Below, piece by piece: positions 26,637 to 36,445 of a DNA stretch of 64,000 nt. The stretch's first letter is position 1. The number at the start of each line of letters is the position of its first letter. The notes beneath the pieces were generated by a model. It did no database searches. It saw only the letters and a program-made list of their open reading frames with translations, and was not told where the DNA came from. Position numbers and translations under genes: made by a program. Location of the stretch: positions 3,906,001 to 3,970,000 of the forward strand of contig NZ_OY970459.1 of NCBI RefSeq assembly GCF_963853665.1, given 5' to 3'. The DNA is from Mycobacterium decipiens. Lineage in GTDB: Bacteria; Actinomycetota; Actinomycetes; Mycobacteriales; Mycobacteriaceae.

Positions 26637-27573
26637 CAACCACCAGGCGCCCATCGAAATTCGCGGTCTGACCAAGAACTTCGGTGCAGTGCGTGCGCTC
26701 GATGGTCTCGAGCTGACGGTGCACGAAGGAGAGGTGCACGGCTTTTTGGGACCGAACGGAGCCGGAAAGTCGACGACCATCCGCATCCTGTTGGGACTGG
26801 TGAAGGCCGATAGTGGAAGCGTGCGGTTGCTGGGTGGCGACCCGTGGACCGACGCGGTCGACCTGCACCGCCAGATCGCCTATGTGCCAGGCGATGTCAC
26901 ACTTTGGCCATCACTGACCGGCGGCGAGACCATCGACCTGCTGGCCCGCATGCGCGGCAGTATCGACCAGAAACGTCGGGCGGAGCTGGTCGAGCGCTTC
27001 GACCTGGACCCGCACAAGAAGTCGCGCACTTGCTCGAAGGGAAACCGGCAGAAGGTCTCCCTGATTTCGGCCTTCTCGTCGCACGCCGGACTTCTGCTCT
27101 TGGACGAGCCGAGCAGCGGCCTGGACCCGCTGATGGAGAACGTGTTTCGGCAATGCATCGGCGAAGCACGAGACCGGGGCGTGACGGTGCTGTTGTCTAG
27201 CCACATTCTGGCCGAAACCGAAGCGCTGTGCGAACGGGTGACCATCATCCGGGCCGGCAAAACCGTCGAAAGCGGCTCGCTGGACTCCATGCGTCACCTC
27301 AGCCGCACCTCGATCAAGGCCGAGATGATCGGTGACCCAGGGGATCTCACCCGGATCAAGGGAGTAGAGGACGTCAGTATCGAGGGCACCACCCTGCGCG
27401 CCCAGGTCGACAGCGAAAGCCTTGGCGAGCTCATCCGGGTGCTCGGCCACGCAGGCGTCCGCAGCCTGGTCAGCCAACCGCCCTCGCTCGAGGAGCTGTT
27501 CCTTCGCCACTACCGCATTAGCAGCGACGCCGGGACCGGCGACCGCAGCCAGACGGGTGTAGCGGCGAGATGA
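26626..27573 (+). CDS. ABC drug-efflux ATP-binding protein (Rv1218c-like)
   Basis: 315 aa. Walker A is [10 protein letters not shown], Walker [15 protein letters not shown] and the H-loop LLSSHI; the signature is CSKGNRQKV, a variant of LSGGQ typical of DrrA/CcmA-like exporters. The C-terminal ~80 residues form the accessory domain. With the next gene it forms a two-component exporter, reported in M. tuberculosis to expel several drug classes. ATG 26626 lies within the end of the TetR gene; its own stop overlaps the permease start as ATGA. Confidence 0.95.
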   Translation: MPADNHQAPIEIRGLTKNFGAVRALDGLELTVHEGEVHGFLGPNGAGKSTTIRILLGLVKADSGSVRLLGGDPWTDAVDLHRQIAYVPGDVTLWPSLTGGETIDLLARMRGSIDQKRRAELVERFDLDPHKKSRTCSKGNRQKVSLISAFSSHAGLLLLDEPSSGLDPLMENVFRQCIGEARDRGVTVLLSSHILAETEALCERVTIIRAGKTVESGSLDSMRHLSRTSIKAEMIGDPGDLTRIKGVEDVSIEGTTLRAQVDSESLGELIRVLGHAGVRSLVSQPPSLEELFLRHYRISSDAGTGDRSQTGVAAR

Positions 27574-29210
27574 GCACCACAGTCCTGGATCGCCCTAGTC
27601 CCACACCTCACCACGGGCCGCAACGCGGTTCGAATTTCGCCGGCACGTTCGGGTTGTTGCGGCTGTACCTGCGCCGCGACCGCGTGGTGTTGCCGCTGTG
27701 GGTGTTGCTGCTATCGGTGCCGTTAGCCACCGTGTACGTCGGCAGTGTCGAATCGGTCTACCCCACCGACGCCGATCGCGCCGGGTTGGCGGCCTCCATC
27801 ATGGCCAGCCCAGCCCAGCGTGCGCTGTTCGGGCAGATCTACAACGACAGCCTCGGCGCGATCGGAATCTGGAAGGCCGGGATATTCCATGCACTCATCG
27901 CGGTGGCGGTCATCCTCACGGTGATCCGCCACACCCGCGGAGACGAGGAGACCGGACGTGCTGAACTGATCGACTCCACCGTGGTCGGCCGGTACGCAAA
28001 CCTCACCGCTGCGCTGCTGTTGTCCTTCGGTGCGTCGGTCGCCACCGGCGCAATCGGCGCGGCGGGACTACTCACCACCGATGTGGCCCCGCCCGGATCG
28101 GTCGCGTTCGGCGCGGCGCTGACCGCCTCCGGTCTGGTCTTCACCGCCGTGGCCGCCGTAGCCGCGCAGCTGTCGCCGAGCGCTCGGTTCGCCCGCGGCG
28201 TCGCGTTCGCCGTCCTGGCCACCGCGTTCACCTTGCGCGCCATCGGTGATGCCGGCTCCGGCGCATTGTCCTGGCTCTCGCCGCTGGGGTGGTCGCTGCA
28301 GGTCAGGCCGTATGCTGGCGAGCGCTGGTGGGTGCTGCTGTTGCATCTGGCGACGGCGGCCGTAGTCAGCCTGCTGGCCTATCGACTGCGTGCCGGCCGC
28401 GATATCGGCGCCGGACTCATCGCCGAACGCGCCGGCCGCGGCACCGCCGCGCCTTCGCTGGGCAACGTATTCGGGCTGGCATGGCGGCTTGACCGCGGCG
28501 CGCTGCTGCTGTGGACCATAGGCCTGTGTCTCTACGCCTTGGTAATGGGCAGCGTGGTGCACGGCATCGACGACCAGGTGGGCGACAGCCCCGCGGTACG
28601 TGACATCGTCGCGCGGATGGGAGGCGCCGGTGCACTGGAACACGCCTTCATTGTCTTGGCCTTCACCATGATTGGAATGGTTGCCGCCGCATTCGCCATC
28701 TCGCTGTCCCTACGACCACACCAGGAAGAGACGGGGCACCGAGCCGAAACCCTGCTCGCCGGGGCGGTTTCACGGACACGTTGGCTGTCAAGCCATCTGG
28801 TGATCGCCCTGGCCGGATCGGCGCTGGCCAACCTGATCTCCGGGGTGGTGGCCGGACTCGCCTACGGCATGGCCGTCGGCGACGTTGGCGGCAAGCTGCC
28901 GACCGTTGTCGGCACCGCGGCGGTGCAACTACCCGCCATCTGGCTGCCCGCCGCGGTGACCGTCGCATTGTTCGGCCTGGTACCGCGATTCACCCCGGTG
29001 GCGTGGGGCGTGCTGGTCGCATTCGTCGCCTTGTACCTGCTTGGTTCGTTGGCGGGATTCCCGCAATGGTTGCTCAATCTGGAGCCGTTTTCACACATCC
29101 CACACATCGACGACTTCAGCGTCGTGCCGTTGCTGTGGCTGCTTGCCATCGATGCTGTGTTGATCATCCTGGGCGCCATGGCTTTCCGACGACGCGATGT
29201 GCGGTGCTGA
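27570..29210 (+). CDS. ABC drug-efflux permease (Rv1217c-like)
   Basis: 546-aa polytopic membrane protein with about 12 hydrophobic segments in two similar halves (first half [20 protein letters not shown] and [20 protein letters not shown]; second half [20 protein letters not shown] and [19 protein letters not shown]). The EETGR and EETGH segments, one per half, are typical of this tetronasin-type exporter family. It is the membrane partner of the preceding ATPase, with translational coupling through ATGA. Confidence 0.94.
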   Translation: MSTTVLDRPSPTPHHGPQRGSNFAGTFGLLRLYLRRDRVVLPLWVLLLSVPLATVYVGSVESVYPTDADRAGLAASIMASPAQRALFGQIYNDSLGAIGIWKAGIFHALIAVAVILTVIRHTRGDEETGRAELIDSTVVGRYANLTAALLLSFGASVATGAIGAAGLLTTDVAPPGSVAFGAALTASGLVFTAVAAVAAQLSPSARFARGVAFAVLATAFTLRAIGDAGSGALSWLSPLGWSLQVRPYAGERWWVLLLHLATAAVVSLLAYRLRAGRDIGAGLIAERAGRGTAAPSLGNVFGLAWRLDRGALLLWTIGLCLYALVMGSVVHGIDDQVGDSPAVRDIVARMGGAGALEHAFIVLAFTMIGMVAAAFAISLSLRPHQEETGHRAETLLAGAVSRTRWLSSHLVIALAGSALANLISGVVAGLAYGMAVGDVGGKLPTVVGTAAVQLPAIWLPAAVTVALFGLVPRFTPVAWGVLVAFVALYLLGSLAGFPQWLLNLEPFSHIPHIDDFSVVPLLWLLAIDAVLIILGAMAFRRRDVRC

Positions 29211-29240
29211 CTCAGCCGCTGGCGAACGTAAGGAGGGGCG

Positions 29241-29915
29241 ATGAGAACTGGTTCGCGAGCAACGGTGTCGACCGTAGCCGGACTTGTCGTGCTCGGCTTG
29301 ATCCTTTTCGTGCCGGCCGGCACACTGAACTATTGGCAGGCATGGGTTTTCATCACCGTTGCCACCCTCGCGACGATCATCCCGAGTATCTACTTGGCAC
29401 GGACGGACCCGGCGGCCCTGCGGCGACGCATGCGTGGCGGCCCACGGGCGGAGGCCAGAACGGTTCAAAAGTTCATCATCGTCGGAGCCTTTCTCGGGCT
29501 GTTCGCGATGCTGGTACTGAGCGCACTCGACCATCGTCTTGGTTGGTCATCGGTGCCGGCCGGGGTGTCGCTGCTCGGCGATGTCCTGATAGCGGCGGGA
29601 ATCGGTATGGCCATGCTCGTGGTCGTCCAGAACAGCTATGCGGCCGCCACGGTCACGGTTGAGACGGGCCAGAAAGTGGCCACCACCGGCCTCTACAGCT
29701 GGGTGCGGCACCCGATGTACGCCGCAAACGTGATCATGATGTTGGGCATACCGTTGGCGCTCGGCTCCTACTGGGGGCTTCTGCTCGTTCCCGCGGCTTT
29801 GCTCGTGCTTGTCTTCCGTATCCTCGACGAGGAACAGCTGCTCAGCCAGGAGCTGGACGGATATCCTCAATACATGCAGCGGGTTCGCTATCGGTTGGTT
29901 CCGCATGTGTGGTAA
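29241..29915 (+). CDS. Isoprenylcysteine carboxyl methyltransferase-like membrane protein (Rv1216c-like)
   Basis: 224 aa with four to five membrane helices. A strong ribosome site AAGGAGG precedes ATG 29241. The C-terminal signature of the ICMT/PEMT superfamily is clear: GLYSWVRHPMYAANVIMM, then LDEEQLLSQELDGYPQYMQR and VRYRLVPHVW, which bind SAM and the methyl acceptor. Bacterial members methylate small lipophilic or membrane substrates; the substrate here is unknown. It follows the efflux permease by 30 bp and may belong to the same transcript. Confidence 0.9.
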   Translation: MRTGSRATVSTVAGLVVLGLILFVPAGTLNYWQAWVFITVATLATIIPSIYLARTDPAALRRRMRGGPRAEARTVQKFIIVGAFLGLFAMLVLSALDHRLGWSSVPAGVSLLGDVLIAAGIGMAMLVVVQNSYAAATVTVETGQKVATTGLYSWVRHPMYAANVIMMLGIPLALGSYWGLLLVPAALLVLVFRILDEEQLLSQELDGYPQYMQRVRYRLVPHVW

Positions 29916-29945
29916 GCCCCGATAGGCGCGTTCTAGGGTATCGGC

Positions 29946-31631
29946 GTGGCTCGAAACCCGACACCCGCCCTGGACCGGCCGTGGCGGCGTCCCGGCGCCC
30001 TCCGATACGCACTGGAGCGGGTTCGCGCCGTCGCCAAGCCGCCGATAACGGTCACCGACCCACCGTCCGACATCGTCGTGCAGCGTGACGTCGAGGTGCC
30101 AACGCGCGACGGAACGGTGTTGCGGGTCAACATTTTTCGTAGGGCTGATGATGAGTCCCGGCCCGTTATCGTGTGCATCCACCCCTACGGCAAGGACGCT
30201 CTGCCGCGTCGGCGGGGCGGGCGGTGGACGTTCTCACCGCAGTACCGGGTCATGCGCCAGCCCAACCCGCTGACCTTCTCGGCACTGACCGGCTGGGAGG
30301 CACCCGACCCGGCCTGGTGGACGGCACAGGGCTTTGCAGTGGTCAACGCCGACTCGCGCGGCTGCGGCCGTTCCGAGGGCACCGGCAAGCTGTTGTCGCA
30401 CCAGGAGGCCGAAGATACTTACGACCTGGTGCAGTGGTTGGCCGGCCAGCCGTTCAGCGACGGCCGGGTCGTCATGCTGGGAGTGTCATACCTGGCTATC
30501 AGCCAGTACGCCGTCGCCGCCCTGCAACCGCCGGCGCTGCGGGCGATCTGCCCGTGGGAGGGCTTCACCGATGCGTATCGCGACCTGACGTTTCCGGGTG
30601 GAATTCGGGAGTCCGGCTTCACCCGGCTCTGGTCACTGATTGTGAATCGCCGATCGCGGCAGACCTACGCCCTCGGGCCGATGCAAGAGGAACACCCGCT
30701 ACGAGACGACTTCTGGCGCTCGCTGACACCCGACCTGTCGGCAATCAAGGTGCCGATGCTGGTCTGCGGCAGCTTCTCGGACAACAACCTGCACAGCCGC
30801 GGGTCGTTTCGGGCTTTCACACGTGCCGGCTCCACCCACGCCCGCCTCTACACCCATCGCGGCGGCAAGTGGGACACCTTCTACTCCGAAGCCGCGCTGG
30901 CCGAACAGCTCACGTTCTTCCGCGGTGTCCTGGACGGCGATCCCGGTTCCCGCAGCGTTCGCCTTGAGGTGCGCGAGGATCGCGAAACCATCACCGCGGT
31001 ACGCGAAGAAGGCCAATGGCCCCTCACCGGCACGCGTTGGCGGCCACTGTATCTCGCCGGGCCCGGAACGCTGGCCACTCAGCAGCCAGCCACCGCGGGC
31101 AGCACGACGTTCGAAACTCATTCTCGTGCAGCGGCATTCACTTGGAACATACCGGACAACATCGAGCTGACCGGCCCGATGGTCGCCCGGCTTTGGGTGC
31201 AACTGGACGGGTGCGACGACGCCAACTTGTTTGTCGGCGTGGAGAAGTGGCGCGATGGACGGTACGTCGGATTCGAAGGCTCCTACGGCTACGGCCGCGA
31301 CCGAGTGAGTACCGGGTGGCAGCGGGTGTCGCTACGCGAACTTGACCCCGAGCTCTCCCAGCCGTGGGAGCCGGTCCCGGCAGCCATCCAGCCGCAGCCG
31401 GTGCCCGTCGGCGAGGCGGTCGCGGTAGATGTTGCGCTGGGCCCCTCGGCGACCCTGTTCCGCGCCCGCGAGCAGCTGCGGCTGGTGATCGGCGGGCGCT
31501 GGCTATGCCCACGCAACCCGCTTACCGGCCAGTTCCCGGCAGCCTACCCACGCCCGCCGCGCGGTCGCGTCACCCTGCGTTGGGGCCCGCATTGCGACGC
31601 GCATCTGCTGATCCCGGAGATCCCCGGCTGA
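29946..31631 (+). CDS. CocE/NonD-family alpha/beta hydrolase (Rv1215c-like)
   Basis: 561 aa, GTG start. X-Pro dipeptidyl-peptidase (S15)-type fold: VEVPTRDGTVLRVNIFRRAD, oxyanion region VICIHPYGKD, NADSRGCGRSEG, nucleophile serine in GVSYLAISQY, an acidic residue near SFSDNNLHSRG, and a histidine in THRGGKWDTFY. The C-terminal jelly-roll domain (GPMVARLWVQLDGCDDANLF, LRLVIGGRW) is also present. The enzyme should hydrolyse esters or amides. No signal peptide is seen. Confidence 0.91.
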   Translation: MARNPTPALDRPWRRPGALRYALERVRAVAKPPITVTDPPSDIVVQRDVEVPTRDGTVLRVNIFRRADDESRPVIVCIHPYGKDALPRRRGGRWTFSPQYRVMRQPNPLTFSALTGWEAPDPAWWTAQGFAVVNADSRGCGRSEGTGKLLSHQEAEDTYDLVQWLAGQPFSDGRVVMLGVSYLAISQYAVAALQPPALRAICPWEGFTDAYRDLTFPGGIRESGFTRLWSLIVNRRSRQTYALGPMQEEHPLRDDFWRSLTPDLSAIKVPMLVCGSFSDNNLHSRGSFRAFTRAGSTHARLYTHRGGKWDTFYSEAALAEQLTFFRGVLDGDPGSRSVRLEVREDRETITAVREEGQWPLTGTRWRPLYLAGPGTLATQQPATAGSTTFETHSRAAAFTWNIPDNIELTGPMVARLWVQLDGCDDANLFVGVEKWRDGRYVGFEGSYGYGRDRVSTGWQRVSLRELDPELSQPWEPVPAAIQPQPVPVGEAVAVDVALGPSATLFRAREQLRLVIGGRWLCPRNPLTGQFPAAYPRPPRGRVTLRWGPHCDAHLLIPEIPG

Positions 31632-31656
31632 TCAGGTGCCACACAGACGCCACCGG

Positions 31657-31956
31657 GTGAATAGCGACCCGTCAGCGGTCCCTCCGAAACAGGTGGATCT
31701 GGCGAACATCGGCTCGACACTGTGCACTGCCACGTCGGCCGCGGCGGCCCCGACCACCGCGGTGCTGGCGGCCGGTGCCGATGAAGTGTCGGCGGCGGTG
31801 GCGTCGCTGTTTTCCGGGCACGCCCAGGCCTATCAGGCGCTCGGTGCCCAGGCGACGGCGTTTCGTCAGCAGTTCGTGTACGCCCTGACCAGTGCTGGCG
31901 GGGTCTATGCGGCCGCCGAGGCGGCCAACGCCTCGGCGGCGCAGAGCGTGCAGTAA
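31657..31956 (+). CDS. PE-family protein (PE14-like), ending at an in-frame stop
   Basis: 99 aa from GTG 31657. The core of a PE domain is clear (VLAAGADEVSAAVASLFSGH, QAYQALGAQATAFRQQFV), but the usual MSFV start is replaced by VNSDPSAVPPKQVDL. The TAA at 31954-31956 is followed in the same frame by the linker and Gly/Ala repeats of a PGRS domain, so a PE_PGRS gene seems to have been cut. The PE part alone could still be made, as the short PE14 of H37Rv appears to be. Confidence 0.7.
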   Translation: MNSDPSAVPPKQVDLANIGSTLCTATSAAAAPTTAVLAAGADEVSAAVASLFSGHAQAYQALGAQATAFRQQFVYALTSAGGVYAAAEAANASAAQSVQ

Positions 31957-32421
31957 GGCGTGCTGGCTGCGATCAATGCGCCTACCCAGGCGCTGTTGGG
32001 CCGCCCATTGATCGGCAACGGAGCCGACGGCGGCCCCGGACAAAGCGGTGCGGCAGGCGGATTGTTATTCGGCGGCGGCGGTAACGGCGGGGCCAGCACG
32101 ACCGCCGGGGTGGCCGGCGGCAACGGTGGCGATGCTGGGCTGATCGGCAACGGCGGGGCCGGCGGTGGGGGCGGGGCCGGCGCGGCCGGCGGTCGCGGCG
32201 GCGCGGGCGGGTGGCTGTTTGGCGATGGCGGTGCCGGCGGGGCCGGCGGGGACGCCGGGCTGTGGGGGGCCGGTGGCGCCGGCGGGCTCGGCGGCAACGG
32301 CGCAGCGGGAACGGCCGGCCTGGTCGGCGGCGGCGACGGCGACGGCGGCACCGGCGGCACCGCCGGCCACGGCGGCGCTGGCGGGCAGCTGTTCGGCCAA
32401 CCCGGGACGCCAGAGCCCTAG
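31957..32421 (+). pseudogene. PGRS domain remnant in frame after the PE stop
   Basis: In the same frame directly after the TAA, translation reads [20 protein letters not shown], the canonical PE-PGRS linker ([11 protein letters not shown]), then GGNGG/GGAGG repeats to the stop at 32421. A GTG at 31960 could start a separate reading frame, but it has no ribosome site and no independent precedent. It is best read as the severed 3' half of the PE gene. Confidence 0.75.
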
Positions 32422-32440
32422 CCGGCGGGCCCCACCGCGC

Positions 32441-32498
32441 CGAGCAGACACAGAATCGCCCATTTCGGCACGAAGTTGGGCGATTCTGTGTCTGCTCG
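32441..32498. terminator. 22 bp palindromic repeat between convergent genes
   Basis: Perfect inverted arms of 22 bp (32441-32462 and 32477-32498), beginning CGAGCAGACACAGAATCGCC, surround a 14-base loop. It lies between the PGRS remnant and the end of glgC, which converge, so it could end transcription from both sides. The same arm family recurs at 44402-44467, so it is a dispersed repeat and not a unique terminator. Confidence 0.75.
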
Positions 32499-32513
32499 CG
32501 CCACTAGCCGGAC

Positions 32514-33728
32514 CTAGATCCAGACGCCCTTGCCCACCGCAACCACCCCGCCGGCGCTCAGCGCGAAGCGTTCCCGGTCCTTCTCTAGATCCACCCCGAC
32601 CATTTCGCCGGGCCCAACGACGACGTTCTTGTCCAGGATCGCGTGGCGTACCACCGCACCGCGACCGACCCGAGCGCCCGGCATGATGACGCTGCCCTCC
32701 ACGATCGCGCCGTCGTCGACGACCACGTTCGACGAGAGCACCGAGTTGCGCACGGAGGCCGCCGAGATGATGCTGCCGGCACCGACCACCGACTCCTGTG
32801 CGGAGCCGCCGTTGACGAACTTGGCCGGCGCCAGGTTCTCCGACTCGCCGCGGATCGGCCAGCGCTTGTTGTACAAGTTGAACACCGGATGCACCGATAC
32901 CAGGTCCATGTGCGCGTCGTAGAACGCATCCAACGTCCCCACATCACGCCAGTAGCCGCGGTCGCGCTCGGTAGCGCCGGGCACCTCGTTGTCGCTGAAG
33001 TCGTAGACCGCGGCCATTCCGTCGTCCACCAGCCGCGGAATGATGTCACCGCCCATGTCGTGGTCGGAGTGGTCATCGTCGGCGTCGGCGCGAATCGCGT
33101 CGATAAGCACCTTCGTGGTGAAGATGTAATTGCCCATGGAGACGAACGTGGTGTCGGGGTCGTCGGGGGTTCCGGGCGGCTCCAGCGGCTTCTCCAGGAA
33201 GCCTCGGATCCGGCCGGACTCGTCGGCGTCGATGCAACCGAACGCGGTCGCATCGGCACGTGGCACCCGGATGCCGGCTACCGTCGCGCCGGCGCCGGTG
33301 TCGATGTGGAACCGGACCATCTGTTCGGGATCCATGCGGTACACGTGATCGGCACCGAAAACGACTATGTAGTCAGGATCTTCGTCGTAAATCAAGTTCA
33401 GCGACTGATAGATCGCATCGGCGGAGCCGGTGTACCAGCGCGGGCCGAGACGCTGCTGCGCCGGCACCGGGGTGATGTACTCGCCGGCCAGGCCGGACAA
33501 CCGCCAGTTCTGCGAAATATGGCGGTCCAGTGAATGCGACTTGTATTGGGTGAGGACACAGATCCTCAGGTACCGGGCATTGACGAGATTGGAAAGTACG
33601 AAATCGATCAACCGATAGGCGCCGCCGAAAGGAACCGCCGGTTTGGCCCGGTCCGCGGTCAGCGGATATAGCCGCTTACCCTCACCGCCGGCCAAGACTA
33701 TGCCCAGCACGTGCGGCGCTTCCCTCAT
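32514..33728 (-). CDS. glgC: Glucose-1-phosphate adenylyltransferase
   Basis: 404 aa. The N-terminal nucleotidyltransferase domain has [20 protein letters not shown] (nucleotide loop), [15 protein letters not shown], and [12 protein letters not shown]; the C-terminal left-handed beta-helix carries hexapeptide-like repeats ([20 protein letters not shown]). It makes ADP-glucose for glycogen, capsular glucan and maltose-1-phosphate synthesis. It is divergent from glgM with 177 bp between the starts, so the ADP-glucose maker and user lie side by side. Confidence 0.97.
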   Translation of the reverse strand: MREAPHVLGIVLAGGEGKRLYPLTADRAKPAVPFGGAYRLIDFVLSNLVNARYLRICVLTQYKSHSLDRHISQNWRLSGLAGEYITPVPAQQRLGPRWYTGSADAIYQSLNLIYDEDPDYIVVFGADHVYRMDPEQMVRFHIDTGAGATVAGIRVPRADATAFGCIDADESGRIRGFLEKPLEPPGTPDDPDTTFVSMGNYIFTTKVLIDAIRADADDDHSDHDMGGDIIPRLVDDGMAAVYDFSDNEVPGATERDRGYWRDVGTLDAFYDAHMDLVSVHPVFNLYNKRWPIRGESENLAPAKFVNGGSAQESVVGAGSIISAASVRNSVLSSNVVVDDGAIVEGSVIMPGARVGRGAVVRHAILDKNVVVGPGEMVGVDLEKDRERFALSAGGVVAVGKGVWI

Positions 33729-33905
33729 GGCTCAAACCTATCGGCAGCCGCAAACCGCTGCTAGGGGGAATCCCCACTGGCCACTGTGCTGACGGGCTGT
33801 CCGTCAAGGTATTTGACCCGTTGGACAGGGACCTTGCGCCGCTTCCCGCCGGCTCCTCCCGGCCCGACAGACGGGCCGCATCGTCGCCGAACTACGGTGC
33901 GGGGT

Positions 33906-35069
33906 ATGCGGGTGGCGATGTTGACTCGGGAATACCCACCGGAGGTCTATGGCGGGGCCGGAGTACATGTCACCGAGCTGGTTTCCCACCTACGCCGACG
34001 GTGCGCGGTCGACGTGCACTGCATGGGCGCACCCCGCCCGGGCGCGCTCGCCCATCTGCCCGACCCGCGGCTGCACAACGCCAACGCAGCGCTGTCCACC
34101 TTGTCCGCAGACCTGGTGATGGCCCACGCCGTCAACACGGCCACCGTCGTACATTCACACACCTGGTACACCGGCCTGGCCGGGCATCTGGCCGCGATGC
34201 TCTACGACATCCCGCACGTTCTTACCGCGCATTCGCTTGAGCCGCTGCGGCCGTGGAAGAAGGAGCAACTCGGCGGCGGCTACCAGGTGTCGACCTGGGT
34301 GGAGCGGACGGCAGTGTTGGCCGCCAACGCTGTCATCGCGGTCAGCTCTGGGATGCGCGACGACATGTTGCGGGTCTACCCCGCCCTGGATCCGAGCCTG
34401 GTGCATGTCATCCGGAGCGGGATCGACACCGAGCTGTGGTATCCGGAGGCGCCCGTCCATAGCGGGTCGGTGCTCGGCGAGCTCGGGGTCGATCCGAACC
34501 GGCCCATGGTGGCGTTCGTGGGGCGGATCACCCGGCAAAAAGGAGTCGTCCACCTGGTGGCAGCCGCGCACCAGTTCAGCCCGGACGTGCAGCTGGTGCT
34601 CTGCGCCGGCGCTCCCGATACTCCGGAGATAGCCGACGAAATGCGGGCCGCGGTAGCCGAACTGGCCCACGATCGCACCGGCGTGTTTTGGATCCGAGAC
34701 CAGCTTCCCATCGGAAAGCTACGAGAAATACTTTCGGCAGCAACAGTTTTCGTTTGCCCGTCGGTGTACGAGCCGTTGGGGATCGTAAATCTGGAAGCGA
34801 TGGCCTGCGCAACCGCCGTGGTAGCCTCCGACGTCGGCGGGATTCCCGAAGTGGTCGCCGACGGGATCACCGGGTCGCTGGTGCATTACGACGCCGACGA
34901 CGCAGCCAGTTATCAGGCCGAGTTGGCCGAGGCGGTCAATGTCCTGGTCGCCGACCCCGCCACAGCCCAGCGTTACGGTCAGGCAGGACGCCAGCGATGT
35001 ATCCAGGAATTCTCGTGGGCCTACATCGCCGAGCAGATCCTGGACATCTACCGGAAGGTGTGCGCATAA
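33906..35069 (+). CDS. glgM: ADP-glucose:alpha-D-glucose-1-phosphate glucosyltransferase (maltose-1-phosphate synthase)
   Basis: 387-aa GT4 glycosyltransferase, known as glgA in older annotation (Rv1212c). ATG 33906; longer upstream readings lie in the intergenic region. Landmarks: MRVAMLTREYPPEVYGGAGV with the glycine-rich donor loop, FVGRITRQKGVVHLV, and the C-terminal E-x7-E motif PSVYEPLGIVNLEAMACATA. In mycobacteria the enzyme joins ADP-glucose and glucose-1-phosphate to maltose-1-phosphate, the substrate of GlgE. Confidence 0.95.
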   Translation: MRVAMLTREYPPEVYGGAGVHVTELVSHLRRRCAVDVHCMGAPRPGALAHLPDPRLHNANAALSTLSADLVMAHAVNTATVVHSHTWYTGLAGHLAAMLYDIPHVLTAHSLEPLRPWKKEQLGGGYQVSTWVERTAVLAANAVIAVSSGMRDDMLRVYPALDPSLVHVIRSGIDTELWYPEAPVHSGSVLGELGVDPNRPMVAFVGRITRQKGVVHLVAAAHQFSPDVQLVLCAGAPDTPEIADEMRAAVAELAHDRTGVFWIRDQLPIGKLREILSAATVFVCPSVYEPLGIVNLEAMACATAVVASDVGGIPEVVADGITGSLVHYDADDAASYQAELAEAVNVLVADPATAQRYGQAGRQRCIQEFSWAYIAEQILDIYRKVCA

Positions 35070-35096
35070 CGCCGACCATTGGCCGTTCGGCTGGTC

Positions 35097-35264
35097 TTAG
35101 CTAGTAACACCTTTGAGTTCGTCACCCAGTGCGGCGGCTTCGTCGGGCGTCAGCTCGACGACGAGGCGACCGCCACCCTCAAGTGGTACCCGCATCACGA
35201 TGCCGCGCCCCTCCTTAGTCGCTTCCAGAGGACCGTCACCGGTCCGGGGCTTCATCGCCGCCAT
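35097..35264 (-). CDS. DUF3117 small conserved protein (Rv1211-like)
   Basis: 55 aa from the ATG at 35264, which has GGAGGGAG about seven bases upstream on the sense strand; a GTG at 35324 would give the 75-aa form listed for H37Rv but has no such site. The sequence MAAMKPRTGDGPLEATKEGR to the C-terminal ELTPDEAAALGDELKGVTS is strongly conserved across actinobacteria. It is cytosolic, of unknown function. Confidence 0.88.
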   Translation of the reverse strand: MAAMKPRTGDGPLEATKEGRGIVMRVPLEGGGRLVVELTPDEAAALGDELKGVTS

Positions 35265-35430
35265 TAAGTGCTCCCTCCAGATTCGGGCTGGCTCGCTTCC
35301 GCGAGCCTGGTCGGCGCCGAGCACGCCCCGCCAATGGAATTCCAGCCATACCCGACATTGAACTGCCAAATCACCCCCCTATTGTTCCCTATTCGGGCCA
35401 ACTGGGTGCACAAGACCCGGCTCTGAGGCC

Positions 35431-36045
35431 TCACCGGCCCGCTGTTTCACCGCCCGGCTTCGCAATGGGCCGCTCTGCAGGCACCCAGCAGGCTTGGATG
35501 TGGTCGTCGACCATGCCGGTCGCCTGCATCAACGCGTAGGCAGTGGTTGGCCCGACGAAGCGGAACCCGCGCCGCTTCAATTCACCCGCCATAGACTTCG
35601 ATTCCGCACTGGCTGAAGGGATTTCGGATCCGTCGATGGGCCGGGGCCGGGGCGGTGGAGCGAACGACCACAGCAGCTCGGACAGGTCTTCATGCGATCC
35701 CAGGTCTTCAGCCGCCCGCGCATTGGCGATCGTCGCCTCAATCTTGGCCCGGTTTCGGACGATTCCGTCATCGGCGAGCAGCCGTTGCACATCGGCATCG
35801 GTGAAGCGCGCGACCTTGTCGATGTCGAACCCGCAGAACGCCCGTCGGAAATTCTCTCGCTTGCGCAGGATGATCAACCAGGACAGGCCGCTCTGGAAGG
35901 TCTCCAGGCTCAGCCGCTCGAACAGAGCCTGCCGTCCATGCAGCGGTCGTCCCCACTCGTTGTCGTGATAGTTGCGGTACAGCTCGGCATCGGGCCCGGG
36001 GCGAACTTCCGCCCACGAGCAACGAACCAGCTCGTCGCCGCTCAC
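35431..36045 (-). CDS. tag: DNA-3-methyladenine glycosylase I
   Basis: 204 aa, GTG 36045 overlapping the upstream stop as GTGA. Tag family signature: RCSWAEVRPGPDAELYRNYH, NEWGRPLHGRQALFERLSLE, FQSGLSWLIILRKRENFRRA, and KRRGFRFVGPTTAYALMQAT, with the zinc-binding residues spread between the N-terminal Cys and MVDDHIQACW. It removes 3-methyladenine from alkylated DNA in base-excision repair. H37Rv calls this gene tagA. Confidence 0.94.
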   Translation of the reverse strand: MSGDELVRCSWAEVRPGPDAELYRNYHDNEWGRPLHGRQALFERLSLETFQSGLSWLIILRKRENFRRAFCGFDIDKVARFTDADVQRLLADDGIVRNRAKIEATIANARAAEDLGSHEDLSELLWSFAPPPRPRPIDGSEIPSASAESKSMAGELKRRGFRFVGPTTAYALMQATGMVDDHIQACWVPAERPIAKPGGETAGR

Positions 36046-36407
36046 GCGGGGTCCCAACGCTGGTGCGCGTCGCTCTGGCCGTCCGGAGGGCTTGACGCAT
36101 CGGACTCGGCCTCAGCGGCCGGCGAGGCGTGGATCGCCGCGAGCTGACTGCGCAACGCCTCGAGCTCGCGGCCGAGCCGGTCCAGCACCCAATCCACCTC
36201 GCTGGTCTTGTACCCGCGCAGCACCTGCGTGAACTTGACCGCGTCGACGTCGGCGCCGGTGACCCCGGACGCGGGCAGCACCGTCGCCGTCGTCGCCCGC
36301 GGCAGGGGCGGTAGCTGCTCGCCACGGCCGAACAGCAGGCTCGCCGCGCCAAACAACACAATCGCCACCAGGACCAGCACCACCAGGTACAGCAATACCA
36401 ACGCCAC
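36042..36407 (-). CDS. DivIVA-domain membrane protein (Rv1209-like)
   Basis: 121 aa. An N-terminal membrane helix (LVLLYLVVLVLVAIVLFGAA) is followed by a short linker and a DivIVA-type segment (VKFTQVLRGYKTSEVDWVLD, RLGRELEALRSQLAAI) predicted to form a coiled coil. It may mark a membrane site for wall growth or division, by analogy with Wag31. It is translationally coupled to tag through GTGA and follows gpgS by 38 bp. Confidence 0.88.
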   Translation of the reverse strand: MALVLLYLVVLVLVAIVLFGAASLLFGRGEQLPPLPRATTATVLPASGVTGADVDAVKFTQVLRGYKTSEVDWVLDRLGRELEALRSQLAAIHASPAAEAESDASSPPDGQSDAHQRWDPA

Positions 36408-36445
36408 GTGGTCGATATTGCCCTATCGCATCGACACTCCGGTGA

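Noticed and set aside
31960..32421. PGRS-encoding frame as an independent gene
   Set aside because: It is in frame with the PE domain and starts inside the conserved PE-PGRS linker, so it is the severed 3' half.
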